DNA of 64,000 nt from Oehlia diaphana. Lineage: Eukaryota; Glomeromycota; Glomeromycetes; Glomerales; Glomeraceae. The DNA lies in the NCBI GenBank assembly GCA_003833135.1, contig QZLH01000205.1, positions 61,697-125,696 on the forward strand, given 5' to 3'. This document shows positions 35,201 through 52,166 of the stretch, piece after piece; within the stretch, counting starts at the first letter, position 1, and every line of letters starts with the position of its first letter. The translations under genes and the position numbers were made by a program. The notes under the pieces are model-generated. The model had not been told where the DNA came from, did no database searches, and saw nothing but the letters and a program-made list of their open reading frames with translations.

Positions 35201-37224
35201 CTTTACTTGGATCCCAATTAATCTTCGATAATGCTGTCTAAAAAATTAATATTGCTTTAATAAACGGTAATTTTTTTCAGAATAGCATATATAATATAAC
35301 ATACCGTAAGATTTTGTACTACTTTTTTAGCCGATTCATAATCTTTCAACAAACCTTGATTGTCATTAACAGCCTTTATAGCTAAAGGCTCTTTTTCATT
35401 TAATTCTTTGTTTAGATGAGATATCTTCAATTTAGCTTGTTCTATTTCGGTTAACGCGTGAGATTCATTATTTCTTACTTCTACGTAAATCATAATAATA
35501 ATAATATATTAATTCCATAAACATTGTAAGTTAATGTAGAAATATCAATATACCTTGTAGCTGCTCCATATATCCATTTTCGTGCCCTTCTTGTGCCGAA
35601 ACACCCGTAGATAAAGTTTGTAAAAGTTCCTCTGCTTTTCTTACTTGCTCGCTTTTTTCATCATGATTTCTTTTTATCTTTTCAAACTGAGTTTCTAATT
35701 TTTTGTATTCTTCAGACTTTTGTAACAAAACTTGATTTATCTATTGTTAGTTAAAAATCGAATTAAAATTATGAATTATCTCATGTGCCATATAACTATA
35801 CAATTAATTCTTACCTCAGCTTTGTTACATAAAAGAGTGTCCTTATTTTTCGTTTCTTCATCAATGGAAGCTCTGTTAAGATCACATTTTGTATTGATAC
35901 GAACTATCTGATTTGAATATTCCATTATACTATTTTCTAATTCTTGAATATTATCGCTTTTTCCTAATTCCTATATTTATTAGATTAATTAAATGTAAAT
36001 TTATATAAAATGAATATAAATACATAAAATTTAAAATACCTTTTCTTTTTTATGCATCGTTTGCTTTATATCATCTTCTAAGTGCACGATTTCTTCTTTG
36101 AGACGTTCACTAAACGTTTCTAAATCTTTAATTTTCTTCTTCTTGGCATCAACATCAGCACCTGATTTGTTGACTCTTTCCTTGAAACGATAATAATAAG
36201 ATATAAGATATGAATTTAAAATTTATAAATTAAAAAATTATTGGAAAAAATCTGATAAATACTAGATTCAATATATATTCAAATGCGATGACAATTCGGT
36301 TCAATCGTTCAATTTCAGATTCAGTTTTTTGATATTCTAGATAAGATCTCTTTTCGGCTCTCAATTGTTCCAATTTTGGGTCAATTTCTTCAATTAGTAA
36401 CTATCATATTAAAAAACTTACTAATTAGACATTAATCTCTACAAAAAAAAAAAAAAGAAAAGAAAAATTCGAATTACTTTTGTTATTTCTTCAACTTTTT
36501 TTTCTTTTTTTGCAATGGTTTTCAACGCCTTTTCTTTTTTCTCTTCAAACATACGTGTACCAGAAGCTTCTTCTATCATTGCTAAAATTTCTGGAGGTTT
36601 CATGTTAAGAACTTTTGTGATTCGACCTTGCATAATCAAAAAGTGTGGGTTATTGATATTAAGTTGAACTGATTGGAATAGATTTCCAACTGTCTGTTGT
36701 TGAGTTCTCGTCCCATTAACCATATATTTACTTTGACCACCCATAATTATCTATTAAATGTTTGTAATAAATAACAAAATAAATAACTTTGATTTTGTTC
36801 TTTCTAATTATAACAAATTTTTATTACTCACTTGTCTCGTCACACTTATTTTATCATATGTTTCAAACCCAACAGGACTACTATTCCTATCTTCATTATT
36901 AAATGTAATAGTGACCGAAGCTTTATTAACGCCGGCTTGACCGCGTTTGTAGATCAGATCTTGCATATTTGTTGCTCGAACCTAAATTTTATTTCCATAT
37001 TTTTATTTTTGAATGATTAGATCAGCGATCTTTATTAAGATTCAAATAATTAATACCTGGCTCAAATTCGTTATACCCAATACGAAGCATATTGCGTCTA
37101 ATATATTTGATTTTCCAGAACCGTTGAGCCCTGTAATAGCATTGAATTCGGGATCCCATCCGGTAATATGAGTACGAACTGCATATGACTTGAAACCTTC
37201 AATAACAACTTCTTCGATTCTCAT
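32217..37224 (-). CDS. SMC2: Condensin subunit Smc2
   Basis: This is the ATPase subunit of condensin, pairing with Smc4 in mitotic chromosome compaction. The gene has more than a dozen exons. Exon 1 (37057-37224) starts [20 protein letters not shown] and carries Walker A as GLNGSGKSN. Exon 2 is 36832-36981, and exon 3 includes [19 protein letters not shown]. Then follow long coiled-coil exons, the hinge ([13 protein letters not shown] near 34430), more coiled coil, the ABC signature [10 protein letters not shown] (near 32650) and Walker [12 protein letters not shown] (near 32510). The last exon, 32217-32270, codes [22 protein letters not shown] in the hinge and the VVIEGFKSY opening identify Smc2 rather than Smc4. 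Exon boundaries in the coiled coils were not all verified. Phase at both ends was checked. Confidence 0.94.
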
Positions 37225-37429
37225 TTCTTTTTCTTTTGTTAAAAGTTAAAAAACGCAAGCGTAAGTTTTGTCAGTTTTGCCAGCGCGATTTATTTTATAT
37301 GACGTAACGCGATTTATTTCTTATTCAACACCGGTATGTGATAACGTGATAACTTAATAATATAATAATATATTTGCGATAGTTTTACAATTTTTTCTTT
37401 CACTAAAATTACACAATATAGCAGTAAAT

Positions 37430-39672
<2,243 letters not shown>

Positions 39673-39922
39673 TTTGTAAAGTACTTTTGAAGAAGAGAAA
39701 CGAAATTTCGCCGATACGCATATTAGCGCTGACGTTCAAATGATCTCATGATAGCATTGTGCACTTAATTAGCATTTTTGTGAAACATAGATGGAGACAA
39801 CAAATCAAAATTGAGAATTTTATCCATTGTCTTCAATTTTCTTGTTCAGAAAAAAGTCTGGGTTGTTGCTTCTTCTAGTGTCTATAGACAAATATAAAAC
39901 ACTTGATTGTATTCCTTTGATA

Positions 39923-42531
<2,609 letters not shown>

Positions 42532-42850
42532 CTTATTTTTCTCTTTATATTAATTTAAAATTTTCTTAATTTATTAAAATATTTTATACTTAAAATATTA
42601 TTTTTTGGAATCATTTTTTTTTTTTCAAAAAAAAAAAAATGGAATTAGTAATAAAAAAAGTAAAATAAAAATGCTAGTTTTTTTAACCCTAACAGAAAAT
42701 ATATCACAAAAAAAAACATGCACGCATATATATAAGAATGTATGTTATTAATTACTTTTAAAATTTTCTAAAAAGAAATTATCGTCTATCAAAAAAAAAA
42801 TGTATATATATAGTAAATAAGGCAATTACAATTTCTATTTTTTAAAGCTT

Positions 42851-45769
42851 TCATGCAACACCAAACATCCAAAATGGAGGCATTCCTCTTTGTCTAGCTT
42901 CTTCACCTAAACCAACACATTTATCGACACTTTTTCTTTTCAATATTATATCTTCTTCATTTGGTGAAATTGAAGAATTTTTATCAAACAAATTCATTTT
43001 ACTACCAATATTTTTTAAAAAATGTTGAAAATAGTCATGTTCATCACCATGTTCGTGCCAAATTCCTCTTTTAGTATCACTTGCTCGATGAGCAGCCTGA
43101 GCTATGTGTATTAATGGTCTTAACAAATCATTGTCCAATTTACTAGCATGTTTACCTAAATGATCCATCATTGCTCTACTTAATCTTTGACCATCTTTTG
43201 CAGTATATTGCCACAAATCTAATCCAACCCTAACATTTTGTATTATTCGAGTTAAGATCATCCAATATTGTAAATTTAAAGTAGTATATTTAAAAGTAGC
43301 ACTTTCATGTTGTATAGGTAATAATTTACCTCTCTCGATCAAATTATTTACAAATATAATTTCATAAGGTTGACTCATATGAGAAGACAATGAAGCATCA
43401 TTTGCAATATAAAAATGTTTACCAATTCTCATTCTCGTTCTACTAATAACTCTCAAATATAATCTTACATCATCAACAAATCCAGCTAACGTAGCTACTT
43501 GTATATCATATAAGGTACCTCTATGATCTGGTTCCCTTGATCTTTCAATACTTTCAGGACTATTTATTAAACGTTCTAACCAGATTGAAGAGAATTGTCT
43601 TAATTCAGTATATTCCTTATGTGTAAGAGCTCTGACACGATAAAGTAATCTACAAGAATCCAAAAAAAAGCTTGGATCTGTTTCTAAAAGATCAGCCGGA
43701 AATTTTGTTCCTATTTTATTAAATTTTGGCACTGTTCTAGGAATTTTATTAAGATGTGGAAAACTATAACCTTCATCATTTGTAGCTTCAAAATCTGTAT
43801 TAGTGACTTGCAACTCATCTTGTTCCCCTACTCCGTAGGATGATAATATGAATGTTCGAATTAAATTTGCTGCCCAACGAGAGTAACGAACATTTCCAGA
43901 AAAATGATGTGCAAATGTTAATGTTGTTATATTCTCGAATAATTCTGATGTTGAAACAATTGGTAAAGGAACCGGTGTATTTGAAACGAATCGACCAAAT
44001 TCATCTACTTTAACTCCAATATATTTTTTAGGTTTCTCCCCACCTGATGATGAAGGAAATATGTTATTCGTATTTGTTTCATTTAAATTAGTAGTATCCG
44101 AGCTTTCTGTTGATTGTTGTTGTGATTCATTTGTTATGACATGATTTTGTTCTTCATCTAACATTACATCTTGTTCAATTGAAGCAGAATCATTCGATTT
44201 TATCACTTCTTCTTGTTGCTGATACACATCATCAACATTTGTTTCTTCATTTTTTCTCTCATCTTCTAATAAAGCTGGAGAAGGATCAGTTTTTAGCTGC
44301 AAGAATTTTACTTGAGTACTTGCATCGATAGGTAAACCATTAGCAGAAGAATACCAATTAGCAGCATCCAAACTCATCGTATCTGCTCTATCTAACATAA
44401 CATTAACAACCCTTGTTATTTTTTCATCACCCCTCCAATAATGTAATCTTGCTTGATTCAATGATTTTTCATCGTATAAGAATAAACGATTGGCATCAAA
44501 ACCTTGTGTCGATCTTGCAATCTTTTCATCAATTCCATCCAAAAAATCTTGTATGGCTAATAACCTGTTAAAAGCTCTTAGAGCGCTAGCTTCTCTTTTA
44601 TGTACTTCTTGTGATGCTTGACCTGAAAATAATCTAAACACCCAACCAATCATTTTATACTTATTTTTAGGAGGAGAAAAATATGGTGCATCATGTGATT
44701 CCCACGGTACTGGAGGTTTATTTAATATTTTACGCGGCGATGGTACTCCTAATCTCCATAACATTTCTAATTTTGATCTACGACCATATCTCATATTTTC
44801 ATTGTATTTTTCCTCGGAATCATGACGAAATATTATTTGCGGTTCTTCTGGCGTTTGAGGCCTAGTATCAGTACCAACTAATAATTGAGTATTGTTTAAT
44901 AATCTAGCCATTGGTACAACAAAATATTTATAATCTTTTCCCCATCTTTCAATTTGTGTCATTATTTCATTAAATGCGTTTGTAGTTAAAAAACAATTTC
45001 CATCAAATGGAAATATCCAACGTGCATTAGGTTGTAATTTACCATGTGCTAATGCTGCATTCCTTCCTCCATTATTATTCATTGCATATAAATTTTTGTC
45101 GTGATATGAATAATCTATAGTTCTTAATTTAGCCACCTTTGAAAAATTCATGTATTCATAAGAATGAAAAAAGTCATGTTCAGGAAAATCTTCAAGTCTA
45201 AAATCGTATTTTAAATATTCTTCAACTAAAAAAGGTATTCTAACATATTCTTGGTCATATTGTTTTAATAAATCTATTAAAGCGTTTTCATATTCATTAT
45301 CTATTATACGGTTTAATATCCACCATTTTTTTGTGTTATGAAATTTTGGTTCATTTTCCAGGATAAATTTTACATTTTGTAAAACTTGACCAGCTTTATG
45401 TCTAGGAGGAAGATCATTACCAAGAATACGATAAAGGTGAATTTCTTCTGTTGAAATAATAGGTGAAGATATTACATTAGATGGAGATTTTGGAGAATTT
45501 GGAATTGGTGAAACCTTAATATTATCTGAAGTTTGTTCGATTGGAGAAAACCAAACATAAATCATGAATACTATTAAAGATACTAAAATGATAACAGACA
45601 ATCCACGACGAATAAATCGTTCTCTGCGCATTATTGCGTTATGTATACCAAAGGTCCGATCAAATTGTGAACCTCTCGCTCGAGGTAATATATTAAAATC
45701 GTAATAATTATGATTAGGTCTCATAAAATAATCTGATTTTTTATTGCGATTTAACGTCGCTGACGGCAT
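42851..45769 (-). CDS. Large type II membrane protein with alginate-lyase-like C-terminal domain
   Basis: A single exon encodes 972 residues. One transmembrane segment is near residues 57-74, following Arg-rich cytosolic sequence, which suggests a Golgi/ER or cell-surface type II protein. The N-terminal luminal part (about 110-330) starts HLYRILGNDLPPRH and contains GRNAALAHGKLQPNARWIFP with FDGNC, reminiscent of GT-A glycosyltransferases, though I cannot name the family. A Gln/Ser/Asn/Glu-rich linker (about 510-580) follows. The C-terminal part (about 600-940) resembles the alginate lyase/heparinase superfamily: ARWAANLIRTF-like RWAANLIRTFIL, WLERLINSPESIERS, and DHRGTLYDIQVATLAGF, where the usual NNHGTWYD motif would lie. 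Here the N-N-H positions read D-H-R, so lyase activity is doubtful. Likely role: polysaccharide or cell-wall modification (inference). Confidence 0.75.
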   Translation of the reverse strand: MPSATLNRNKKSDYFMRPNHNYYDFNILPRARGSQFDRTFGIHNAIMRRERFIRRGLSVIILVSLIVFMIYVWFSPIEQTSDNIKVSPIPNSPKSPSNVISSPIISTEEIHLYRILGNDLPPRHKAGQVLQNVKFILENEPKFHNTKKWWILNRIIDNEYENALIDLLKQYDQEYVRIPFLVEEYLKYDFRLEDFPEHDFFHSYEYMNFSKVAKLRTIDYSYHDKNLYAMNNNGGRNAALAHGKLQPNARWIFPFDGNCFLTTNAFNEIMTQIERWGKDYKYFVVPMARLLNNTQLLVGTDTRPQTPEEPQIIFRHDSEEKYNENMRYGRRSKLEMLWRLGVPSPRKILNKPPVPWESHDAPYFSPPKNKYKMIGWVFRLFSGQASQEVHKREASALRAFNRLLAIQDFLDGIDEKIARSTQGFDANRLFLYDEKSLNQARLHYWRGDEKITRVVNVMLDRADTMSLDAANWYSSANGLPIDASTQVKFLQLKTDPSPALLEDERKNEETNVDDVYQQQEEVIKSNDSASIEQDVMLDEEQNHVITNESQQQSTESSDTTNLNETNTNNIFPSSSGGEKPKKYIGVKVDEFGRFVSNTPVPLPIVSTSELFENITTLTFAHHFSGNVRYSRWAANLIRTFILSSYGVGEQDELQVTNTDFEATNDEGYSFPHLNKIPRTVPKFNKIGTKFPADLLETDPSFFLDSCRLLYRVRALTHKEYTELRQFSSIWLERLINSPESIERSREPDHRGTLYDIQVATLAGFVDDVRLYLRVISRTRMRIGKHFYIANDASLSSHMSQPYEIIFVNNLIERGKLLPIQHESATFKYTTLNLQYWMILTRIIQNVRVGLDLWQYTAKDGQRLSRAMMDHLGKHASKLDNDLLRPLIHIAQAAHRASDTKRGIWHEHGDEHDYFQHFLKNIGSKMNLFDKNSSISPNEEDIILKRKSVDKCVGLGEEARQRGMPPFWMFGVA

Positions 45770-46031
45770 AATATGGAATTTGTGATTCGACTGTGTGGTA
45801 TTATGTATATTTTATATTACGTGGTGTTAATCTATTTAAAAAGAGGTCATTGAAAAGCTGCGCACGTTTAAAGAAAATGTTAATAAAACCATTTAACATA
45901 AAACAAACCTTTTTTAACTTTAAATACCTTTTGACAAAAAGATTAGGAAAAAGTATTTTTTTTTTCTAGATTGTCAACATAGAATATTTATATATTATTA
46001 TGTAGTTTATACAAGTTATAAACTTGGCAGA

Positions 46032-46071
<40 letters not shown>

Positions 46072-46343
46072 GAATGGACATATATATATATATATATATA
46101 GGTGAATATATATAGAAATATTATTATATAAATAGATATTTGTACGATTATTATAGAAAAATCATTTTATAAATCGTTAATTTAAGTAAATAACGGAGAA
46201 ATTTATTGGTTTTACCGTATTAGGAATTTTTTATATTATGATACAGCTTTATCAGTCATATCTGACCAAAAAAAAAAAAAAAAAAAAAATTCAATCGGCA
46301 ATTTCTTCTCTTTCAATCTAGTTAAATAATTAATTAGGTAATA
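45770..46343. promoter_or_regulatory. Divergent intergenic region with T34 tract and (TA)n
   Basis: This is the shared upstream region of the 42851-45769 gene (-) and the 46344 gene (+). It contains a T run of about 34 bases at 46035-46068, (TA)n at 46079-46100 and an A run near 46267. No other motif was recognised. Confidence 0.5.
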
Positions 46344-47266
46344 ATGTTTAAATTATTAACCAATAAAAGTGTTTTACGAACTTATATCCCTCGGTTTTTC
46401 AATACATTATTGAGAAATAATAATAAAGGTATGTTTTATAAATTGCATAAAGTATTAGTATGCTGCAATATATGAACTTTTTTTTCACATAATTTACTTC
46501 ATTAGAGCAATATTTTCGAGCAAAAAATGTTTCTCTTCGAATCTCGTCAACAATCCATCACCAAATCTACAATAAAGTACCTTTCCCACCTTATTTACCT
46601 TGTCGTAATAAACCACAGTCTCCTTTCTTATTTTCATCTACCAATTTTACCCGATCAATATCGTCTTTTCCTCCCTCAAGAATGCATTCACCACCTCAGA
46701 GAACATTAAAACAACTTGTAGCATTTGGTGGGGCGACGTTAGCATTTTTCATTATCAAGCCGACACTTTTTTATATAATAAATGGAGCAATTGCCTTTGG
46801 TGCTTATAAATTTTTAAAAAGATTATTAGACTACTTATTTCCGGCTATTGACATTAGGAAACAATTTTATAATTTCAACCCAACAACAAAATTAACAAAG
46901 ATTCAAAGTAAATTATATTCTAAATCTATTGAACAAATTAAAAAGGTAAATTTAAATTATAATATAATTGGATTTACTGGTCCACATACAATTTCCACCG
47001 AATCTGTCGAACTTAATTCAACAGATTCTCAACAAAAGTATACTTTAATTAATATTGAATATTGGGCAATTGATGAATTGAATAAGAAAGCTATCATCAA
47101 AGTTGAAGGAATGTTACATAATCATGATGATTTTGAGATAAAAAATATTGAAATGTATTGGCCAAATACTGGACAAGTTATTAATGTTCCTACGGATTTG
47201 AAACAAGATAGTCAGGGTTATCGGAAACCTCCAATTATTGAAGCAGAATTTCGGGATATTGATTAA
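46344..47266 (+). CDS. Probable mitochondrial membrane protein, family not recognised
   Basis: Two exons (46344-46428, 46506-47266) join in phase to give 281 residues. The first 90 are rich in Arg, Ser, Asn and Phe with almost no acid (MFKLLTNKSVLRTYIPRFF...), a good mitochondrial presequence. One or two hydrophobic helices follow around residues 98-132 (LVAFGGATLAFFIIKPTLFY, then IINGAIAFGAYKF). The C-terminal 130 residues form a soluble mixed alpha/beta region with IIGFTGPHTISTESVELN and EYWAIDELNKKAIIKVEGML. The layout (presequence, membrane anchor, small soluble domain) recalls inner-membrane assembly factors such as Tim21 or Coa1, but I see no diagnostic motif and assign no function. Confidence 0.7.
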
Positions 47267-48712
47267 TTTTTAATAATAATAAATTGGTAGCAAATTGCTA
47301 GTGACACCACCACGTGTTTTATACTGAATTAGATCAAAACCCGAAAACATAATATGCCATTTAAAATTCGTTGACTTTTTTTGGTTAAAATAAATTTATA
47401 TTTCCTCCCAAACTTGTTGCACGATATAAATAATTACTCAAATAGATAAAATTTATAGTAACTATATCATATCCTTTGCTTATCTCCTCGTTCTTATATA
47501 AAATATTTTTAAATCATATTCGCCTATGAGTTTCCTTCACATGTGAAGTGGCCTACCATTTTATATTTAAATATTAAAAAATTGCTATAATTCTCGTGAC
47601 GAAAGTTAACGAATGATCTTTACCTTTAACTCTGGCAATCTGTAGTACCTCATGTAACTTAGCAAGAGTACTTAATCTTGATAGAATTGTGGTAAATTGT
47701 ATAATCTCGTTTATATATCAAAAATTTTACATCTGACCTATCAAATCGATGTATTTGCAACAGTAATACAATATTAGCAATAGTAAATACTAGGTCAAAG
47801 ATCAACATTATATGTATTAATATAGGAATATCGTGTTTTGAAACTTAAAAGATACCATTGGATCGATCTTTTTTTTTATTGAAATTATGACAAATGGATC
47901 TTTTATTACTTTTCTCCGAATTTTAAAAAGGCCTGTTCATTTCGGTCGGTTGCAAATTTCGGTCATACAATATTAAACAATTATATTGTTGAAACACGTT
48001 CGACCTCAAAATTCTAAAATACTGATCTAAAGTTCGATCACGCAAAACAAATGCAACAAAGATCTGGACAATCAAATTAATTTTACAATCGAAAAACTCA
48101 ACTGACTTCTACGAGGTGTCAATCTGCAGTGTTTATAAATTATGAAAGCAATGGCCTAACTCTTAAATTAGCGCAGTGCTGTACAAAGTACTATATTTAT
48201 ATTATAATATGCTGAATTTTTTTTTTTTATTTCAATGAACGGGCTGAAAATAAATATCTAAATTTGGGTAGACTGTATGTCAGAAACTATTAACTTTAAT
48301 ATATAATACGCATGTATATACATATAAATAGAAATATTAATTTTATTATTTGATCAAACTTAAAGGTTTATTTGATGCATTTTGGGCAAAGGAGTGAAAT
48401 TCATTCAAACAATAATATATTAATTAACACAAGCAGATCCTGAAAAAAATGATCAAATTTTTTACAGGTCAGCAACTTTATCAACCTTATCGGCTTATCC
48501 GCTTATCCACTATGATTGCAAATACGTGTAAAAAAGACCTTTTAATGACGAAAATTTTCGTAAAAGACAATTGTACCTTCTATTTTGGACAGGTCGTATG
48601 GGTGTCTTGTTAGGTTCTTCATGACAGGATTAAATCAATAAATGATCGACAAATTTGTATGACTAATATTTTTTAATTTGTAACATGCATATTTTATTAC
48701 TTTCGCAACAGC
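47267..48712. other. Long intergenic region
   Basis: About 1.4 kb sits between converging genes. Composition is less extreme than in the repeat island, but no ORF or RNA gene was recognised. A CCACGTGT site is near 47310. An unrecognised non-coding RNA is possible. Confidence 0.4.
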
Positions 48713-50448
48713 TTACGATAAAACTCTTTTATCTCTTATATTCCTTTTAATCCTTTCTGCTAATTGCCTATCTTTCTTTGTAACAAAATATGTTGCTTTA
48801 CCGCGTTTTCCAGCTCTAGCGGTTCTACCAACCCTGTGAAGAAAATCCACAATAGTTGTAGGAAAATCAAATAGTATCACATGATTTACAAAAGTAGTAT
48901 CAACTCCTCTGGAAGCAATATCAGTACATACAAGAATTTTAGCGTGAGATTCTTGATTTCTGAATGATTCTAATTTAGTTGTTCTATCATCTATATCTCC
49001 ATATAATCCTATCGCTGGAAAATTTTTAGAATAAAGATATTTTTCTAACCGTTCAGCCGTTTTTTTTTTGTTACAAAATATCATTGTTGATGCAGATTCG
49101 GAATGTGCTTTTAAAGTTTGCATAGTGGCCTCATATTTGTTATAATTAAATATTTTTAAATCAATAAAATTGTGAGAGAGATTGGGTAAAGATTTATGTA
49201 AGGAATAGGAAGTTATACGTTTCATAAAAGGTAACTCTTTACTTAATAATTCATTAACGGTTTTTGGTAATGTTGCCGTTACCACAATAATTTGATATGG
49301 TCGATTATTTTGTGTTACATTTGAAACTTTAATTTGTTTAATAATCGAAGTAACATCTTTATCAAATCCTTTACAAAACATAGTATCAGCTTCATCTATA
49401 ACCAAATAACGAGTTTCTGATAATGATATATGTTTGTTTTTGATGTAATCCAACAATCCCGCTGGAGTTGCTACAACTAAATCTGTTGGCATTAAAAGCG
49501 TTTTTCGCACAAATCGACGATTTTTGTGAGAAGTGATTGCTATTGGACGAAATTTTGCAAAATGACACATGTGTTTGGAAACAGAGAGGACTTGTTCAAC
49601 TAATTCTCTTGAAGGCAAAAGAACGATAGCTCTAGGTCTATTTAATAGTCTTACTGGAGATTTTAATGATGCCTGTGTCTTTGCTTCTTGTTCTAATTGA
49701 TCTTCTAATACTATGGTTTTATTGTCAGTTGATATGGGAGAAAATGATGGTATTTTAATCTCTTGAACTTTAATTTTATTAATGATCGGTAATAGGTAAG
49801 CTAAAGTCTTACCGCTACCTGTTTCAGCTGCGCACAAAATATGTTGTCCTTCAGACTTTAAAACTTCTGGTATGGTCAATGCTTGAATTTCTGTTGGTCG
49901 TAAAGGGTCAACTTCCTTTAATGGTCCTTGTTTAATTGCTTCTAAAACTTCTGGTCTTAGATCCATCGATTCGAAAGTTGCATACTCAAGGTGAAGAGAA
50001 TCCAATTTTTTGGATTTTCCTTTGAGACTTAGCAGTTCTTGTGAAATTCTTTGTTTAATTGAAGAACCATCTTTCTGATGTAATTTTACGTCACTTTCGA
50101 TTGGTAATAATTTAAATTTTGCTGGAATATAACCACGCGTTTTTTTTGTCACCGGAGTTGAAGTCTTTGAATATTTTTTATTTGTAGCCGTTTGTTGCTT
50201 TTGTCGTCGTATCATATTTTGATGATGCGTTGACTTGAATTTATCTACACTAAAATTACCACTTGGAATTTCATTTCCATGAATTATAGGTAAATTTTTT
50301 CTTGTGCGTTGTTTCCTTTTTTTTTGAGTTAAGCCTCCCGAATATAATGCATTGGTTGATATAAATGTACGTTTCGAACATAATGAATAAAAAAATATGT
50401 TAGAACTTGGTAGAAAATTGTTTAAAAAATGACTTTTTGAAAGAAACA

Positions 50449-50449
<1 letters not shown>
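48713..50449 (-). CDS. MRH4: Mitochondrial DEAD-box RNA helicase Mrh4
   Basis: A single exon encodes 578 residues. Mrh4 is a mitochondrial RNA helicase needed in yeast for late assembly of the large mitoribosomal subunit. The N-terminus (MFLSKSHFLNNFLPSSNIFF..) and the next 100 residues are basic and Ser/Thr-rich, as expected for import. Motifs: LRPTEIQALTIP (Q motif), AAETGSGKTLAYLLP (Walker A, about residue 205), PSRELVEQV, ATPAGLLDY, VIDEADTMF (about 350), TATLP, IASRGVDTTFVNHVI, HRVGRTARAG (about 537). The TPAGLLDYIK region and a long basic N-terminus favour Mrh4 over cytosolic DEAD-box proteins. A T/A homopolymer sits directly before the start. It is divergent from HSF across 184 bp. Confidence 0.85.
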
Positions 50450-50484
<35 letters not shown>

Positions 50485-50529
50485 TGATTGCTGCGTTAGT
50501 GACGACGTAATGTAACGTTTACAATTAAA

Positions 50530-50546
50530 TCACGTGAATCACGTGA
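50530..50546. promoter_or_regulatory. Tandem TCACGTGA sites in the MRH4/HSF promoter
   Basis: Two perfect palindromes TCACGTGA stand one base apart, at 50530-50537 and 50539-50546, between the divergent starts at 50449 and 50634. This is the binding core of bHLH factors of the Cbf1/USF type. Spacing and location suggest control of both genes, but no binding has been shown. Confidence 0.6.
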
Positions 50547-50633
50547 GATGAATTCTTGATTTTTTCTCACTACTCCAAAAGCAAAATTTAACTCTTTTAG
50601 ATCGCTTTGACTAAACTTTCAACAAGATAAAAA

Positions 50634-52133
50634 ATGCAGCATACACAGCCAGAAACGTCAAACCCACGAAAACGACCGGCTTCTCAATCGCCACCGGATA
50701 GTCCGGCCCCAGCAAGAACGGGTAATCGAAGCGTACCAGCCTTTTTGAATAAACTTTATAAGTAAGAAATTTGTTACTATGTAATCTCCCAACTTTTGGC
50801 CTTTTTGGCACTTTTTGGGACTTTTTTTTGGGAGAGCTTTATCTTTTTTCTTTTACAGTCGTGTATATACCTTATCCTTGGACAACTTTTATATAACTTT
50901 TTAGTATGGTTAACGACCCTCAGTCAAATGATTTAATCATCTGGTCCGAGACTGGTAACTCTTTTCTTGGTAAGTTAAATAAATAATTTAGTAATTACTA
51001 GATAATTTAATCTATTAATTTTCTATCTTATAATATACAATTTTATTAATAAAGTTAAAAGACCTCAAGACTTTGCAAAAGAAGTTCTTCCTCGATTCTT
51101 TAAGCACAACAATTTTAGCAGTTTTGTGAGACAGTTAAATATGTATGGATTTCATAAAATACCACATCTTCAACAAGGAGTACTCCAATCTGACGGACAG
51201 TCTGAACAATGGGAATTCAGTAACACAAATTTCCTTCGTAATCAACCGGATCTTTTATATTATGTTACTCGCAAGAAAGGGAAAGATAATGAAAATATAA
51301 AAGAACCAAATGAAATGGATATAAATCACATATTAAATGAAATCGCTTCAATTAAGAAACATCAGATGAATATAAGTGCAGATTTAAAGAATATTCAAAG
51401 GGATAATCAAATCTTATGGCAAGAGACTATCTCAGCACGTGAAAGACATCGGCGTCAACAAGAAACTATAGATAAAATTTTACGATTTCTTGCTTCAGTG
51501 TTTTCTGCTGATAAAAAAAGAGCTATTGTACCAAAGAAGCGAAGATTACTACTTGAAAATTCTGACTCACTGGAATCGTCGGAGCAAAAAACGATTTCTA
51601 ACGATAGTCAAACAAACATCTTACCTGATAATGAAGCCGATTCTTCATCTTTGGTATTAGATATTAATAACCCAGGTAATAAATAATACCTTTAATTATT
51701 ATTAACTGTTTTTTGAATTTAATAAAGTAATGAAATTATTTTTCCAAATTATATAGCAGCTTTGTCCATATTGACTTCTTTAGCTGTTAATAATGATCAG
51801 TTTGACGTTTCTAATACCCTACCATCCCTACCGTCCCTACCATCCCTACCATCCCTACCATCCCTACCATCCTTATCCTCATTACCTGAGGAAATTAGTG
51901 ATAATACCGATTTCTTGGATTCTGAATTGCCTGAAATTGAAACTCGTATTGATGAAGTTGGATCCAACGTTGATTATTTGACTTCATTAACATCTCAAAT
52001 GGGATTTGACCCAGATGAAGTGATCGATTTAGAGGATGATTCTATCGGGAATGATTTTTTGTCATATTATAATGCGAACTTTAATCCTTCGGAACAAGAT
52101 CATCAACTGCTATTTGATCTCAATTTAGATGAA

Positions 52134-52166
<33 letters not shown>

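Noticed and set aside
50611..50811. 66-codon minus-strand frame with a hydrophobic C-terminus that looks like a small membrane protein
   Set aside because: It lies antisense to HSF exon 1, whose [10 protein letters not shown] start of the DNA-binding domain splices correctly to the next exon.
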